DNA of 64,000 nucleotides. Origin: Nitrosomonas sp. (GTDB lineage Bacteria > Pseudomonadota > Gammaproteobacteria > Burkholderiales > Nitrosomonadaceae). The notes below the pieces were generated by a model. The model was given only the letters and a program-made list of their open reading frames with translations. It was not told the DNA's origin and made no database searches. The position numbers and the translations under genes are program-made. Numbering within the stretch: the stretch's first letter is position 1; each line of letters opens with the position of its first letter. The stretch spans positions 1 through 64,000 of the forward strand of contig NZ_JALHQJ010000002.1 in assembly GCF_022842015.1 (NCBI RefSeq). Direction: 5' to 3'. Shown here piece by piece: positions 45,123-53,653 of the stretch.

Positions 45123-46315
45123 TGAATTTACTTGAAAAGCTAGATGCTGCCGCTGCAGCAAGAAAGGCACTATTACCTAATGGAGTGGGAGCTTTTGGTA
45201 TACCAATCGAAGAGATTTTTTCGGCTACTGAGGCCCGAATTGGGGACCGTCGAGTACTTTTAATGGGTACAAATAATTACCTGGGCTTAACTTTCGCTCC
45301 TGAATGCATTCGTGCGGCACATGAGGCGATTGATAAAGAAGGAACAGGCACCACCGGCTCACGGATGGCAAATGGCAGCTATTTTGGCCATCGAGCATTA
45401 GAGAGAGAATTTGCCGATTTTTATCAATGTAGCTCAAGTATTGTTTTTACAACCGGTTATCAAGCGAACTTAGGTACCATCTCTGGTCTGGTTGGTCCAG
45501 GCGATACGGTTCTGATTGATGGCGATTCTCATGCAAGTATTTTTGATGGTTGTATTCTTAGTGGTGCGAATATTATTCGCTTCAAACATAATGATATGGC
45601 CGACATGGAAAAACGATTGCGTCGCTTGGGGGATAATATTGAAACCACGCTCATTATCGCTGAAGGTATATATAGTATGCTTGGAGATCAGGCGCCTTTA
45701 GCCGATATTGTGCAATTGAAAAATAAATATGGTGGTATATTGCTCCTTGATGAAGCTCATTCACTCGGCGTTTTAGGTAAATCAGGTCAAGGTCTTGTTG
45801 AAACAACAGGTTTGTTAAATGAAGTTGATTTTATAACAGGAACTTTTAGCAAAAGCTTATGCAGTATTGGCGGGTTTTGCGTGAGTAATCACCCTCAACT
45901 GGAACAATTGCGGTATGTCAGTCATCCCTATATTTTTACTGCATCGCCATCACCGGCAACAATTGCCTCAACACGTGCAGCCTTAGAGTTGCTTCGGAAA
46001 GGCAGTCATTTGCGTGACAAATTATGGAGCAACTGTCGACAACTCTATGCGCAGCTTAAAGAAGTAGGCTATCAGCTAGGCCCGGATCCTGGTCCAGTCA
46101 TTGCTGCTGTTGTTGCAACGCCACAACAAGCACTGCTACTCTGGCAACAATTACTCGAACATAATATTTATGTAAATCTAATTTTGCCGCCAGCAGCACC
46201 CGAAGGTAAATCACTCGTTCGGTGCAGCGTAAATGCTGCTCACACAACGGAAGAAATTAGATATGTAGGTGATACTTTTGCAAAACTGTACGGTGCGATA
46301 AATATGCAGACATAA
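45122..46315 (+). CDS. Alpha-oxoamine synthase, serine palmitoyltransferase-like
   Basis: A 397-residue PLP enzyme of the AONS/SPT/KBL/ALAS family that condenses an amino acid with an acyl thioester. 'NNYLGLTFAPECIRAAHEAIDKEGTGTTGSRMANG' region, 'IDGDSHASIFDGCILSG' (His stacking on PLP), 'LLLDEAHSLGVLGKSGQG' (Asp and His of the PLP site) and 'ITGTFSKSLCSIGGF' (PLP lysine) are all present. Four products are possible in principle. The coupled ACP, acyl-AMP ligase and CerR-like gene favour serine palmitoyltransferase over biotin synthesis, since no bio genes are near. It is the last gene of the unit. Confidence 0.88.
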   Translation: MNLLEKLDAAAAARKALLPNGVGAFGIPIEEIFSATEARIGDRRVLLMGTNNYLGLTFAPECIRAAHEAIDKEGTGTTGSRMANGSYFGHRALEREFADFYQCSSSIVFTTGYQANLGTISGLVGPGDTVLIDGDSHASIFDGCILSGANIIRFKHNDMADMEKRLRRLGDNIETTLIIAEGIYSMLGDQAPLADIVQLKNKYGGILLLDEAHSLGVLGKSGQGLVETTGLLNEVDFITGTFSKSLCSIGGFCVSNHPQLEQLRYVSHPYIFTASPSPATIASTRAALELLRKGSHLRDKLWSNCRQLYAQLKEVGYQLGPDPGPVIAAVVATPQQALLLWQQLLEHNIYVNLILPPAAPEGKSLVRCSVNAAHTTEEIRYVGDTFAKLYGAINMQT

Positions 46316-46453
46316 AGTACTTTCTGGTTTGATGTATTATATTTAGCACGTTTGCCAATCTTCAATTGTTAAAGAAGAAGCGGGGAGCAGAACTTGGTTC
46401 TTGAATCGCGTACATTGGGTTAGACATACTTAATTCATACTTGAGGTACTACG

Positions 46454-47104
46454 ATGCAAATAATGCGGGGATTGGTTTTAATATTATTTTCTTTTCTATT
46501 GCAAAGTCATGCCCTGGGATTAAGTATTGTGTACGATGGGTTTAGCTGTCTGAGTGCAGTTGATTCCAATGATCCGACCCCCACTATCACACCGATACAA
46601 AGTAAGTTTGAGGTCATTGAAGATGCCGGAGAAGGCATATATCGTTTAAGCCTAACAGGTGGTATCCCGCGTTTTGTCAATAATAATCAGAATGTGTGTA
46701 TTGATAGTACAACGGCAATTGGATACTCGGGAATTCCTGCGATTGACGGTTTGCCACGCCAACTGGAATTCATTGATGCCACAGCCTATTTTAACGGTAA
46801 AGAATTAATGATTGTTATCAGTTCAATGTATACTGACTTGAGCGCGAGAAGCAATCCATTTTTGCCTTTTACTACGAGTTCTGTGTTTGCACTTACAAAC
46901 ACGCTCATCATGGAATTTAATCCTAATTTGTCTTCGTTTAGTTTAAAGAAAGTATTGCGCAATCGAGGATTTACGCAGACTAATGAATCCACAAATTTAA
47001 TAGCGCCATTCCAAGAAACTGTTTTGCCATCATTTAATGAGACAGCACGAGACAGACCCAAGATACTTACTCCAGTATCCAATATAGACTTTTTTTTGCA
47101 GTAA
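46454..47104 (+). CDS. Secreted protein of unknown function
   Basis: 216 residues with a signal peptide (IMRGLVLILFSFLLQSHALG). The mature part is beta-rich, with two cysteines (FSCLSAV; NVCIDST) that may pair. No PEP-CTERM tail, lipobox or known domain was seen. It has a GAGGTAC site before the ATG. It may be transcribed from its own promoter or read through from the SPT-like gene 138 bases upstream. Confidence 0.65.
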   Translation: MQIMRGLVLILFSFLLQSHALGLSIVYDGFSCLSAVDSNDPTPTITPIQSKFEVIEDAGEGIYRLSLTGGIPRFVNNNQNVCIDSTTAIGYSGIPAIDGLPRQLEFIDATAYFNGKELMIVISSMYTDLSARSNPFLPFTTSSVFALTNTLIMEFNPNLSSFSLKKVLRNRGFTQTNESTNLIAPFQETVLPSFNETARDRPKILTPVSNIDFFLQ

Positions 47105-47239
47105 ATGGCCGTGCAATTTTTCGATCGCAAAGGTGCTGCATCCTGTCCCAGCTAACGTTGAATTGATAATAAAGTCTCATTATCGAGTGCGGATCAGCGC
47201 CCATGCTTTTACAGGTTACGATATCAATAACTTTTAGTC

Positions 47240-48574
47240 TTACAGCAGCTGATTAGCCAAATTCGCAAGGTTTGATCGTTCGCCTTTTTCCAGTCGCACA
47301 TGCGCATAAATTTCGTGATGCCTGATTTTGTCGATTAGATAGGACAATCCGTTACTCTGGGAATCTAGATAAGGAGTATCGATTTGATAAATATCGCCGG
47401 TAAAGACAATTTTTGTATTTTCACCTGCGCGCGTGATGATGGTTTTTACCTCATGCGGCGTGAGATTTTGTGCTTCATCCACAATAAAAAACACATTTGA
47501 AATACTGCGCCCGCGGATATAAGCGAGCGGAGTAATTTTCAGTTTCTCTTGATCAACGGCATCTGTAATCTGTTTATATTCTTTATCTTTCTCGGTAAAC
47601 AAACTCTTAATGAATTTTAGATTATCCCACAGCGGTTCCATATAGGGATTAAGTTTTGAGATAATATCGCCTGGCAAGAAGCCAATATCTTTATTGCTTA
47701 AGGGCACAATTGGGCGTGCTAAATATATTTGTTTGAAATGCCTTTTCTGGTCGAGTGCACCGGCGAGTGCAAGCAATGTTTTTCCTGTCCCTGCAACACC
47801 TTGCAAGGTAACGAGTTTGATATTTGGGTTTGTAATCGCATGCAAAGCGAATACTTGTTCGGCATTTCTGGGGGTAATCCGGAAGGCGGATTCTTTTTCA
47901 ATACGTTCAATTCGGTGTGTTACAGGATTATAAAACACCAGAACAGAAGCCCGGTTGTTTTTTAGAATAAAATAATGGTTAGGTATGGGGTTTTGTATGC
48001 CTATGTCGGCGGACATACAAAAATTCTGGGTATAAACGCTATCGATAATCTCTTTCGATAACCCCTCGATCACGGTTTTACCCGTATACAAAGATTCGAG
48101 ATCTTTGATTTTTCCGGTTTCAAAATCTTCCGCGGGAATATTCAGGGATTTTGCTTTGAGTCTTAGGTTGATATCCTTGGATACCAAGACTACTTTTCTT
48201 TCCGGATATTCCTGGCCCAGCGAAATTACTACATTTAGAATGCGGTGATCGGCGGTGTTTTCTCTGAATATCTCGGTAGCGTCCAGCCCGATGGTCTTTT
48301 CCTGCATGCATACCTTGAACTGGCCATGATTCGGATAATCAATGGGAATCCAGTTTTGCAGCGAATGGCTTGCCGACAATTTGTCCATAATCCGTATGAA
48401 TTCTCTTGCCCCAAAGTTCTTGATGTCATTGCCCTTTTTGAAATGATCAAGTTCTTCCAGCACGGTAATCGGAATGGCTACATCATTATCTTCAAAGCTG
48501 TAAATTGCGTTGTGGTTATATAAGATAACTGAAGTATCGAGAACAAATATTTTCTTTTTTTGCTTTCTTGGCAT
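47240..48574 (-). CDS. PIN-PhoH family ATPase/ribonuclease-like protein
   Basis: A 444-residue two-domain protein (YlaK/PhoH2 type). The N-terminal PIN domain (about 1-150) starts 'IFVLDTSVILYNHNAIYSF' with the acidic residues of PIN nucleases and 'LVSKDINLRLKAKSLNI'. The C-terminal PhoH ATPase has Walker A 'LQGVAGTGKTLLALAGAL', Walker B 'VFFIVDEAQNLTPHEVKTI' and 'TGDIYQIDTPYLD'. Related proteins act as RNA helicase/nucleases. It stands alone on the minus strand. Confidence 0.92.
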   Translation of the reverse strand: MPRKQKKKIFVLDTSVILYNHNAIYSFEDNDVAIPITVLEELDHFKKGNDIKNFGAREFIRIMDKLSASHSLQNWIPIDYPNHGQFKVCMQEKTIGLDATEIFRENTADHRILNVVISLGQEYPERKVVLVSKDINLRLKAKSLNIPAEDFETGKIKDLESLYTGKTVIEGLSKEIIDSVYTQNFCMSADIGIQNPIPNHYFILKNNRASVLVFYNPVTHRIERIEKESAFRITPRNAEQVFALHAITNPNIKLVTLQGVAGTGKTLLALAGALDQKRHFKQIYLARPIVPLSNKDIGFLPGDIISKLNPYMEPLWDNLKFIKSLFTEKDKEYKQITDAVDQEKLKITPLAYIRGRSISNVFFIVDEAQNLTPHEVKTIITRAGENTKIVFTGDIYQIDTPYLDSQSNGLSYLIDKIRHHEIYAHVRLEKGERSNLANLANQLL

Positions 48575-49000
48575 AGGAAATCAAATTAGTAAAAACTATA
48601 TTGGCAAATATTAGATACTGCTACAAGACGAATTTTGAGACTCGCAAAAGTAATGTACCCTGTTTTCTAGAAAGGTGCTACTTTGGTGTAATAGGGAGAG
48701 AATAGATATGAACTACTAGAAGTATTCAAGAAAATTTCAGTAGGCTCTTGAATAGTATCTGCTTTTTTTATTCGTTTCAGGCGGATGCAGCTCTAATATC
48801 ATTCTTTGATGTTGAAATACTACGAATTCAGAATGATTTTGAGCATGTGCAAGTTATTAGTTCATTTGGAAAGGGATCTCATATGATTTCATTGACTCGG
48901 CTATGGTAATTGCACAGTGGATCCGAGACACGGGGTCGATCCATATTTGATTTTGATTTACACTCATAGCCCTATATTTTCTATTTAATGTGACTACAAG
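48575..49000. other. Gene-poor stretch upstream of the PhoH gene
   Basis: A/T-rich, stop-rich in all frames, no gene seen. Probably the eroded upstream part of the PEP-CTERM gene whose tail lies at 49001-49096. Confidence 0.35.
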
Positions 49001-49096
49001 TTTCTCTATGGGGCTTGGGCTTGTGTATGTGGAAGTCAGCCTGTTCCTGAACCAGAAACTTACGCCATGCTGCTGGTCGGGCCTAATCTGATCTGA
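49001..49096 (+). pseudogene. Remnant of a PEP-CTERM protein gene
   Basis: In one frame the DNA reads 'QPVPEPETYAMLLVGPNLI' then TGA. VPEPETYAMLL is the hallmark sorting tail of exosortase substrates in betaproteobacteria. Nothing like the rest of such a protein precedes it, and the tail is cut short by a small CTGAT tandem repeat where the membrane helix and basic end should follow. Hence a decayed copy. Confidence 0.65.
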
Positions 49097-49302
49097 TCTG
49101 ATTTGGCGAGGACGTTCATGTAGGTCTGTTAAACGTTGGGTATCTAGGAACTGATAAGTGAAGTAAAATCCGATATGCTCGGATTCGGAAAAGAATTCAC
49201 CGTCTTTTATTTATTTAATGAGAACTTTGCGCGGCTAGAGTAGTTTTTAGGTGTGGGCGACGATACAATAATTTTTTGAATCATATCGTTGAGTTAATTG
49301 AT

Positions 49303-49649
49303 ATGAGTTTTTCAGAGTTTGATGTCATCCGTAGTACTCGCAAAGGAAACTTTCTCAATCAAATCGATTACCTGATTGATTGGACACCAATAGAAAAAGC
49401 AATCGCTGAACATTATGCCCTCACAACTCATGCCGCCCTGCCTATCCCGGTCTGCTGCTGTTCAAAATGTTGCTGGTAGGAATCTGGCACGGTGGACTCA
49501 GTGATGAATCAGTTGAAGGCATGGCTAATGCGAATCTGAACGTGATGCGGTTTTGGGGCCTGAGTTTGGAAGGCGATGTTCCGGATCATTCGGTACTGTC
49601 TCGTTTCAGGACACGATTAGCACAAGCACATGCCTGGCATACAACCTGA
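49303..49649 (+). pseudogene. IS5-like transposase, N-terminal fragment with frameshift
   Basis: Two overlapping frames together give a transposase N-terminus: 'MSFSEFDVIRSTRKGNFLNQIDYLIDW' then, after a shift near 49435, 'RPAYPGLLLFKMLLVGIWHGGLSDESVEGMANANL' and 'DVPDHSVLSRFRTRL'. The frame breaks in 'HAA-RPAYPG', where a Gly codon appears partly lost. The sequence stops at 'AHAW', about a third of the protein, so the DDE catalytic part is gone. No terminal inverted repeats were identified. Confidence 0.8.
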
Positions 49650-49659
49650 AAAGGTTGTA
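49640..49659. repeat. Perfect 8-bp hairpin at the transposase break
   Basis: TACAACCT-GAAA-AGGTTGTA, a perfect stem with a GAAA loop, exactly where the transposase fragment ends. No T-run follows. Confidence 0.5.
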
Positions 49660-49890
49660 GTTAATAGGCAGGTACAATTGCTATCATAGGACAAATGCGC
49701 TTTCTGTGCCGATAATGATCAATGAAAGTGATTGTTCGCGTGATTTCAGCAAGGAAATGACTAAAAATATCGCGATTCTCACAAAAAAATCAGAAATTGT
49801 AACGAATTTGATAATTTGTTGAATTTTGCAAAAGCCTCCTAATATAATTTATTGTGATTGGCAACATTCTGCGAAGCAAAAAGAAAACCG

Positions 49891-50040
49891 ATGAAAACAA
49901 AATTATTTACTTTAGAACCAAAAAATTTCTTCTTTCGAGAGAACGGCCTGAAACTAAATTCGCGTGTTCACCTTCCCATTATTTTTCCGATGCACATCAT
50001 ATTAATATCAATCGCATTCTTAGTAAGTTTCGATAATTAG
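49891..50040 (+). CDS. Possible small membrane protein
   Basis: 49 codons ending 12 bases before the SGNH gene. Basic N-terminus (MKTKLFTLEPKNFFF) and a hydrophobic C-terminal helix (IIFPMHIILISIAFLVSF). No family match and no clear ribosome site, so it may be noise in an eroded region. Confidence 0.3.
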   Translation: MKTKLFTLEPKNFFFRENGLKLNSRVHLPIIFPMHIILISIAFLVSFDN

Positions 50041-50052
50041 AGAAACAGCGAT

Positions 50053-50616
50053 ATGCATTATCAGAACCTGCTTTGTATTGGCGATAGCCAAACTTTTGGC
50101 GCGCGGACTTATGGTTGTTATCCGTTATATCTGGCCCAAACGCTCACTCAACAAACACCTTATCAATGGCGTACGATTAATCGAAGCGTTAATGGCTATA
50201 CAGCTCGGGAATTATGGTTTCTGCTCAATAATGAGATCGAAGTCATCAGCGATACTTATCAAGTATGTGTGCTCATAGGTACAAACGACGTGGGAAATGA
50301 AACGCCCCTAGATCTTTTTGAAGAATATTACCGGCAGATTGTTCGAGCATTTCTGATCAAAAAATACAAGGCTATATTTTGTGCTGAAATTCCCCCTATT
50401 TTTCCCGATGGCCATATTTTCTTCCGCAAAGAAACAGTAGATCGTCGAAATCAATATAATGACGCGATCAGGAAAATTTCAGCCGAAAATAAAAAAATTC
50501 ATTACGTGCCGATTAACGGATTAAGTCGTGATTGCTATGTGGATTCTGTTCACTTCAACGAGCAAGGAAATCGAGTTGTCGCTGAGACATTTGCTAAGGC
50601 TATTCTAGAACGGTGA
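50053..50616 (+). CDS. SGNH/GDSL-family hydrolase
   Basis: 187 residues with the SGNH blocks: block I 'LLCIGDSQTFGAR' (Ser nucleophile), block III 'CVLIGTNDVGNE' (Asn), block V 'DSVHFNEQGNRVVAE' (Asp-x-x-His). Such enzymes are lipases, esterases or carbohydrate deacetylases. No signal peptide, so it acts in the cytosol. The stop overlaps the next gene's GTG start, and that gene is an amino-sugar epimerase, so a role in sugar or glycolipid deacylation is plausible. Confidence 0.88.
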   Translation: MHYQNLLCIGDSQTFGARTYGCYPLYLAQTLTQQTPYQWRTINRSVNGYTARELWFLLNNEIEVISDTYQVCVLIGTNDVGNETPLDLFEEYYRQIVRAFLIKKYKAIFCAEIPPIFPDGHIFFRKETVDRRNQYNDAIRKISAENKKIHYVPINGLSRDCYVDSVHFNEQGNRVVAETFAKAILER

Positions 50617-51671
50617 AAGTCGGGATTGTAATTGGCACTCGTCCCGAGGTCATGAAAAATTACGCCATTGTTAAGGCTCTGCGCGAAGCGAATTTGGATT
50701 TTGTCGTTCTGCATACTAATCAGCACCAGGATCCATTGCTCCGAGAGGTGGTATTTGCCGAAATGGGCTATGTGCCAAATTTTATTTATCCTCGATCTTA
50801 TAGTATTGGCGCGGCGATTGATTGGGTATGCGACATCATTCGCACGCAGCAGATTGATCTGATCTTGGTGAATGGCGACACTGCGGCGTCAATTGTAGGC
50901 GCCGTTGCTGCTGTCTATTCTGATGTTGGATTAGCTCATGTCGAGGCAGGTCTGCGTGCTTATGATAATCGCATGTATGAGGAACGCAACCGTATCATGG
51001 TCGATAGTGCGGCGCATTATTTGTTTACGTATACGCAGTATCATGCGGAATATTTGAAAAATATTCCGGATTTGCGTGGCCGAATTTTCAATGTTGGCAA
51101 TACTACTGTAGATTTAATTCATGACTTCTCTGCTGAATTGGTTAAACCGCGTTTGGATACTTACGCATATATTACCCTGCATCGAAAGGAATTTACCGAT
51201 AGTCGCACAAGAATGATTGACGTTTTTACAACGCTCAATTCGCTGGCAGATGAATTTGATGCTATGATTTTCCCCATACATCCGCGGACGCGGGATGCTA
51301 TGCAAAATTATAGCCTTAGCTTTGATCTCTTGTCACAGATAACGGTTATTGATCCGGTCGATCCATTTACATCGCTTTCTTACGAGAAATTTGCGGCGCT
51401 AATCATTACCGACAGTGGCTGCATTCAGGAAGAGGCTTATATTTTTGGTGTCCCATGCGTGACCGTGCGAAATAACACCGAGCGACCGGAGACCATAAAA
51501 GTGGGAGCCAATGTGCTAACTGGTTTCTCCCCTGGAGTGATCCAGGATAAAATATGTTCGCAGAAAAGCCTTGGCCATCAGCAGTTCCCGCCCGTCTATG
51601 GTGACATCGGAGTGGGTGAGCGTATTGTCCAAGCTTTACGAAAGCATTTTATAAATTGGCGTAATTATTAA
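50613..51671 (+). CDS. UDP-N-acetylglucosamine 2-epimerase-like protein (WecB family)
   Basis: 352 residues, GTG start overlapping the SGNH stop (GTGA). 'KVGIVIGTRPEVMKNYAIVKAL' is the family N-terminus (GTRPE). 'VLHTNQHQDPLL', 'ILVNGDTAASIVGA', 'HVEAGLRAYDNRMYEERNRIMVD' and 'ITDSGCIQEEAYIFGVPCVTVRNNTERPET' line the UDP-sugar site. The reaction is UDP-GlcNAc to UDP-ManNAc or hydrolysis to ManNAc. The consensus 'PEExNR' reads 'YEERNR' here, a small departure. Probably supplies an amino sugar for surface glycan. Confidence 0.9.
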   Translation: MKVGIVIGTRPEVMKNYAIVKALREANLDFVVLHTNQHQDPLLREVVFAEMGYVPNFIYPRSYSIGAAIDWVCDIIRTQQIDLILVNGDTAASIVGAVAAVYSDVGLAHVEAGLRAYDNRMYEERNRIMVDSAAHYLFTYTQYHAEYLKNIPDLRGRIFNVGNTTVDLIHDFSAELVKPRLDTYAYITLHRKEFTDSRTRMIDVFTTLNSLADEFDAMIFPIHPRTRDAMQNYSLSFDLLSQITVIDPVDPFTSLSYEKFAALIITDSGCIQEEAYIFGVPCVTVRNNTERPETIKVGANVLTGFSPGVIQDKICSQKSLGHQQFPPVYGDIGVGERIVQALRKHFINWRNY

Positions 51672-51735
51672 TTGTGTACGTCGATTTCTTTGATCTATAC
51701 ACAGGGCATCATTACAATCTGAGCTGAGCTTTTTA

Positions 51736-53646
51736 TTAAGTTTTTTGACCTGATTGAGTTTCTACACATTTGTCTCGTAGCATGTTGACTAAGTTGTCAT
51801 CGATGGAAAATTCAGTTTGATTTTCTTCGCTTGGGGTAATAAGAGTCAGAAATTCATGGGGCAAGCAAGTACGGGTTTCTGTCCTTAGGGTGTTAAGGGG
51901 TTCCTTTGCACCATATTTTCTGGAAATCCAGCCCAATGGCAACTGCTCATTCCCACGATATAAGCAGGATTTGCCACCTTGTATGCTAACAAACCATGAC
52001 TTACCTGCGCAATCTATGACAATTTCATCACTCATCATTTCGGCATGTGCATCAACATGCCAGTGCATTGCCAGGGCGTGTTCGCCCGTGCCATCCACGC
52101 GATCCCAAATCATCCACCTTCCGAACCGATGGTCATAGACAAGCGCTCGCCAGTGCATTACTCCACTATCAGCATAGCCATTATGATTGGCCAGGATTAC
52201 AGTCTTGCCATTAAGATTTTCACTGTGCCATATTAGTTTTGCAGTGTATGCGCGTGACCAGCCAAATGCGGATTCCTTATTCTGCAATGCTTGATCAGTA
52301 TCATCCACCACAATTGTGTTATGGGCCGATGTGCCGCGAAAGTAATGCCTGAAATGCGGATTCCCGTCATAAAGATATGTGCCTGGGTCGACTAATAATG
52401 GTTTTCCGTCAAGATCCCAACAAATAGATAAAGCATCGGCGTGCCCATGCCCGAACGCACTTGCTAATCCAAGTTTGCCATGACTGAATCGCATATCGCC
52501 ATGATTTGCCGCTCCTAGAATTCTCGAGTACCCGGATGCTGCAAAAATTTGCAGCGACTGTACTGGTAATTCGGATTCACAAAGGCTATTTTTCCATGAT
52601 AATTGGAGATATGGCGACAATGCATAGCCATCGTCGCTATCCCCTACCGCAGGTAAGTTATCAGGCGATGAAGCAAATGCTTGTAAAAAATTTCTACCAC
52701 GAAGCCAGGCTTGTTCGATATCGCTGGGAGCGGATCTACCATGATGTTTGAGCAGGCAGGTGACCAGTCCGCACAGATCAACCATCATCGCTAGATATCG
52801 GAACGATTGTTCGCGATTTCCTCCATCCGGAAGAATTTGAGCATTTGCTTCCTGCGCCATGATTTTTAAGCCAACAGCCAGCCATTCTTCCGAGTCGGGT
52901 AGTTCGGGAAAGAGTATGCCGGCGTAAATAAGCCCAGCACATTCTCCGAGGGTATGATTCCCGGCGTAAGCAAAAAGACAAAGTCTTCGCCGGATGAAGT
53001 AGGCGTGGTTGTGTACAAGATACACAAGTGCCTGCCAAGTTTGCTGACTAATATTCTCATTTCTTACACTATCAAATGCATGGCAGATACTTATCAGCCT
53101 GAGCGCACATTCCATAGTAGAAATATAATTTACGCCCTTCAGCCACGGATTCGCACTGATCCACGACAGCATTAGTTTTTCCATTCGCCGAATAACTTGG
53201 CGTTTGATGCAAGGATCATCTGTTAGATTGCCAACCAAACTGATGGTGACCAAATTTTGTAACCGGGAACGAGCCCAAACAAATTGAATATCTCCAATCG
53301 GATTGCCCGGTGCAAAAGGGATTTGCGCAAAGAATTTTAGGGGCCAATAGTGTCCGGTGTCTGGCGCTTTGTGCCAACACAGATCGTTTGCGGAGGTTGC
53401 ATGATTTGCTGAATTGGGAATGGCGCAAACTTGCTGGTCACTTTTAGTGACGAGATTCTGTAGCTCTAAGTCCTCAAAATCCCAATGAAGCTGAGGAAGG
53501 CAAGACAGTTCACTGCGGCAGAACGTATGGTTCTCCGGATTGATAGTCTTGTTGAAAGGCAAGCCATAACCTGCGCGCAACTTGATCCACATGCCGACAA
53601 GCGATACCCGTCTCCGGATGCGATATAGAGATTCGCCCAGACTCAT
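51736..53646 (-). CDS. Heparinase II/III family polysaccharide lyase
   Basis: 636 residues. An alpha/alpha-toroid N-terminal half (long helical region to about 340, including 'NHTLGECAGLIYAGILFPEL' with the N/H of the active site) is followed by the heparinase II/III beta domain: 'KLGLASAFGHGHADALSICWDLDGKPLLVDPGTYLYDG' region and 'RGTSAHNTIVVDDTDQ', the conserved His/Tyr block. No signal peptide, so it is probably cytosolic, as for homologues in EPS clusters. It is followed 7 bases upstream by the radical SAM gene on the same strand, forming a pair. Confidence 0.9.
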   Translation of the reverse strand: MSLGESLYRIRRRVSLVGMWIKLRAGYGLPFNKTINPENHTFCRSELSCLPQLHWDFEDLELQNLVTKSDQQVCAIPNSANHATSANDLCWHKAPDTGHYWPLKFFAQIPFAPGNPIGDIQFVWARSRLQNLVTISLVGNLTDDPCIKRQVIRRMEKLMLSWISANPWLKGVNYISTMECALRLISICHAFDSVRNENISQQTWQALVYLVHNHAYFIRRRLCLFAYAGNHTLGECAGLIYAGILFPELPDSEEWLAVGLKIMAQEANAQILPDGGNREQSFRYLAMMVDLCGLVTCLLKHHGRSAPSDIEQAWLRGRNFLQAFASSPDNLPAVGDSDDGYALSPYLQLSWKNSLCESELPVQSLQIFAASGYSRILGAANHGDMRFSHGKLGLASAFGHGHADALSICWDLDGKPLLVDPGTYLYDGNPHFRHYFRGTSAHNTIVVDDTDQALQNKESAFGWSRAYTAKLIWHSENLNGKTVILANHNGYADSGVMHWRALVYDHRFGRWMIWDRVDGTGEHALAMHWHVDAHAEMMSDEIVIDCAGKSWFVSIQGGKSCLYRGNEQLPLGWISRKYGAKEPLNTLRTETRTCLPHEFLTLITPSEENQTEFSIDDNLVNMLRDKCVETQSGQKT

Positions 53647-53653
53647 ATGCGAC

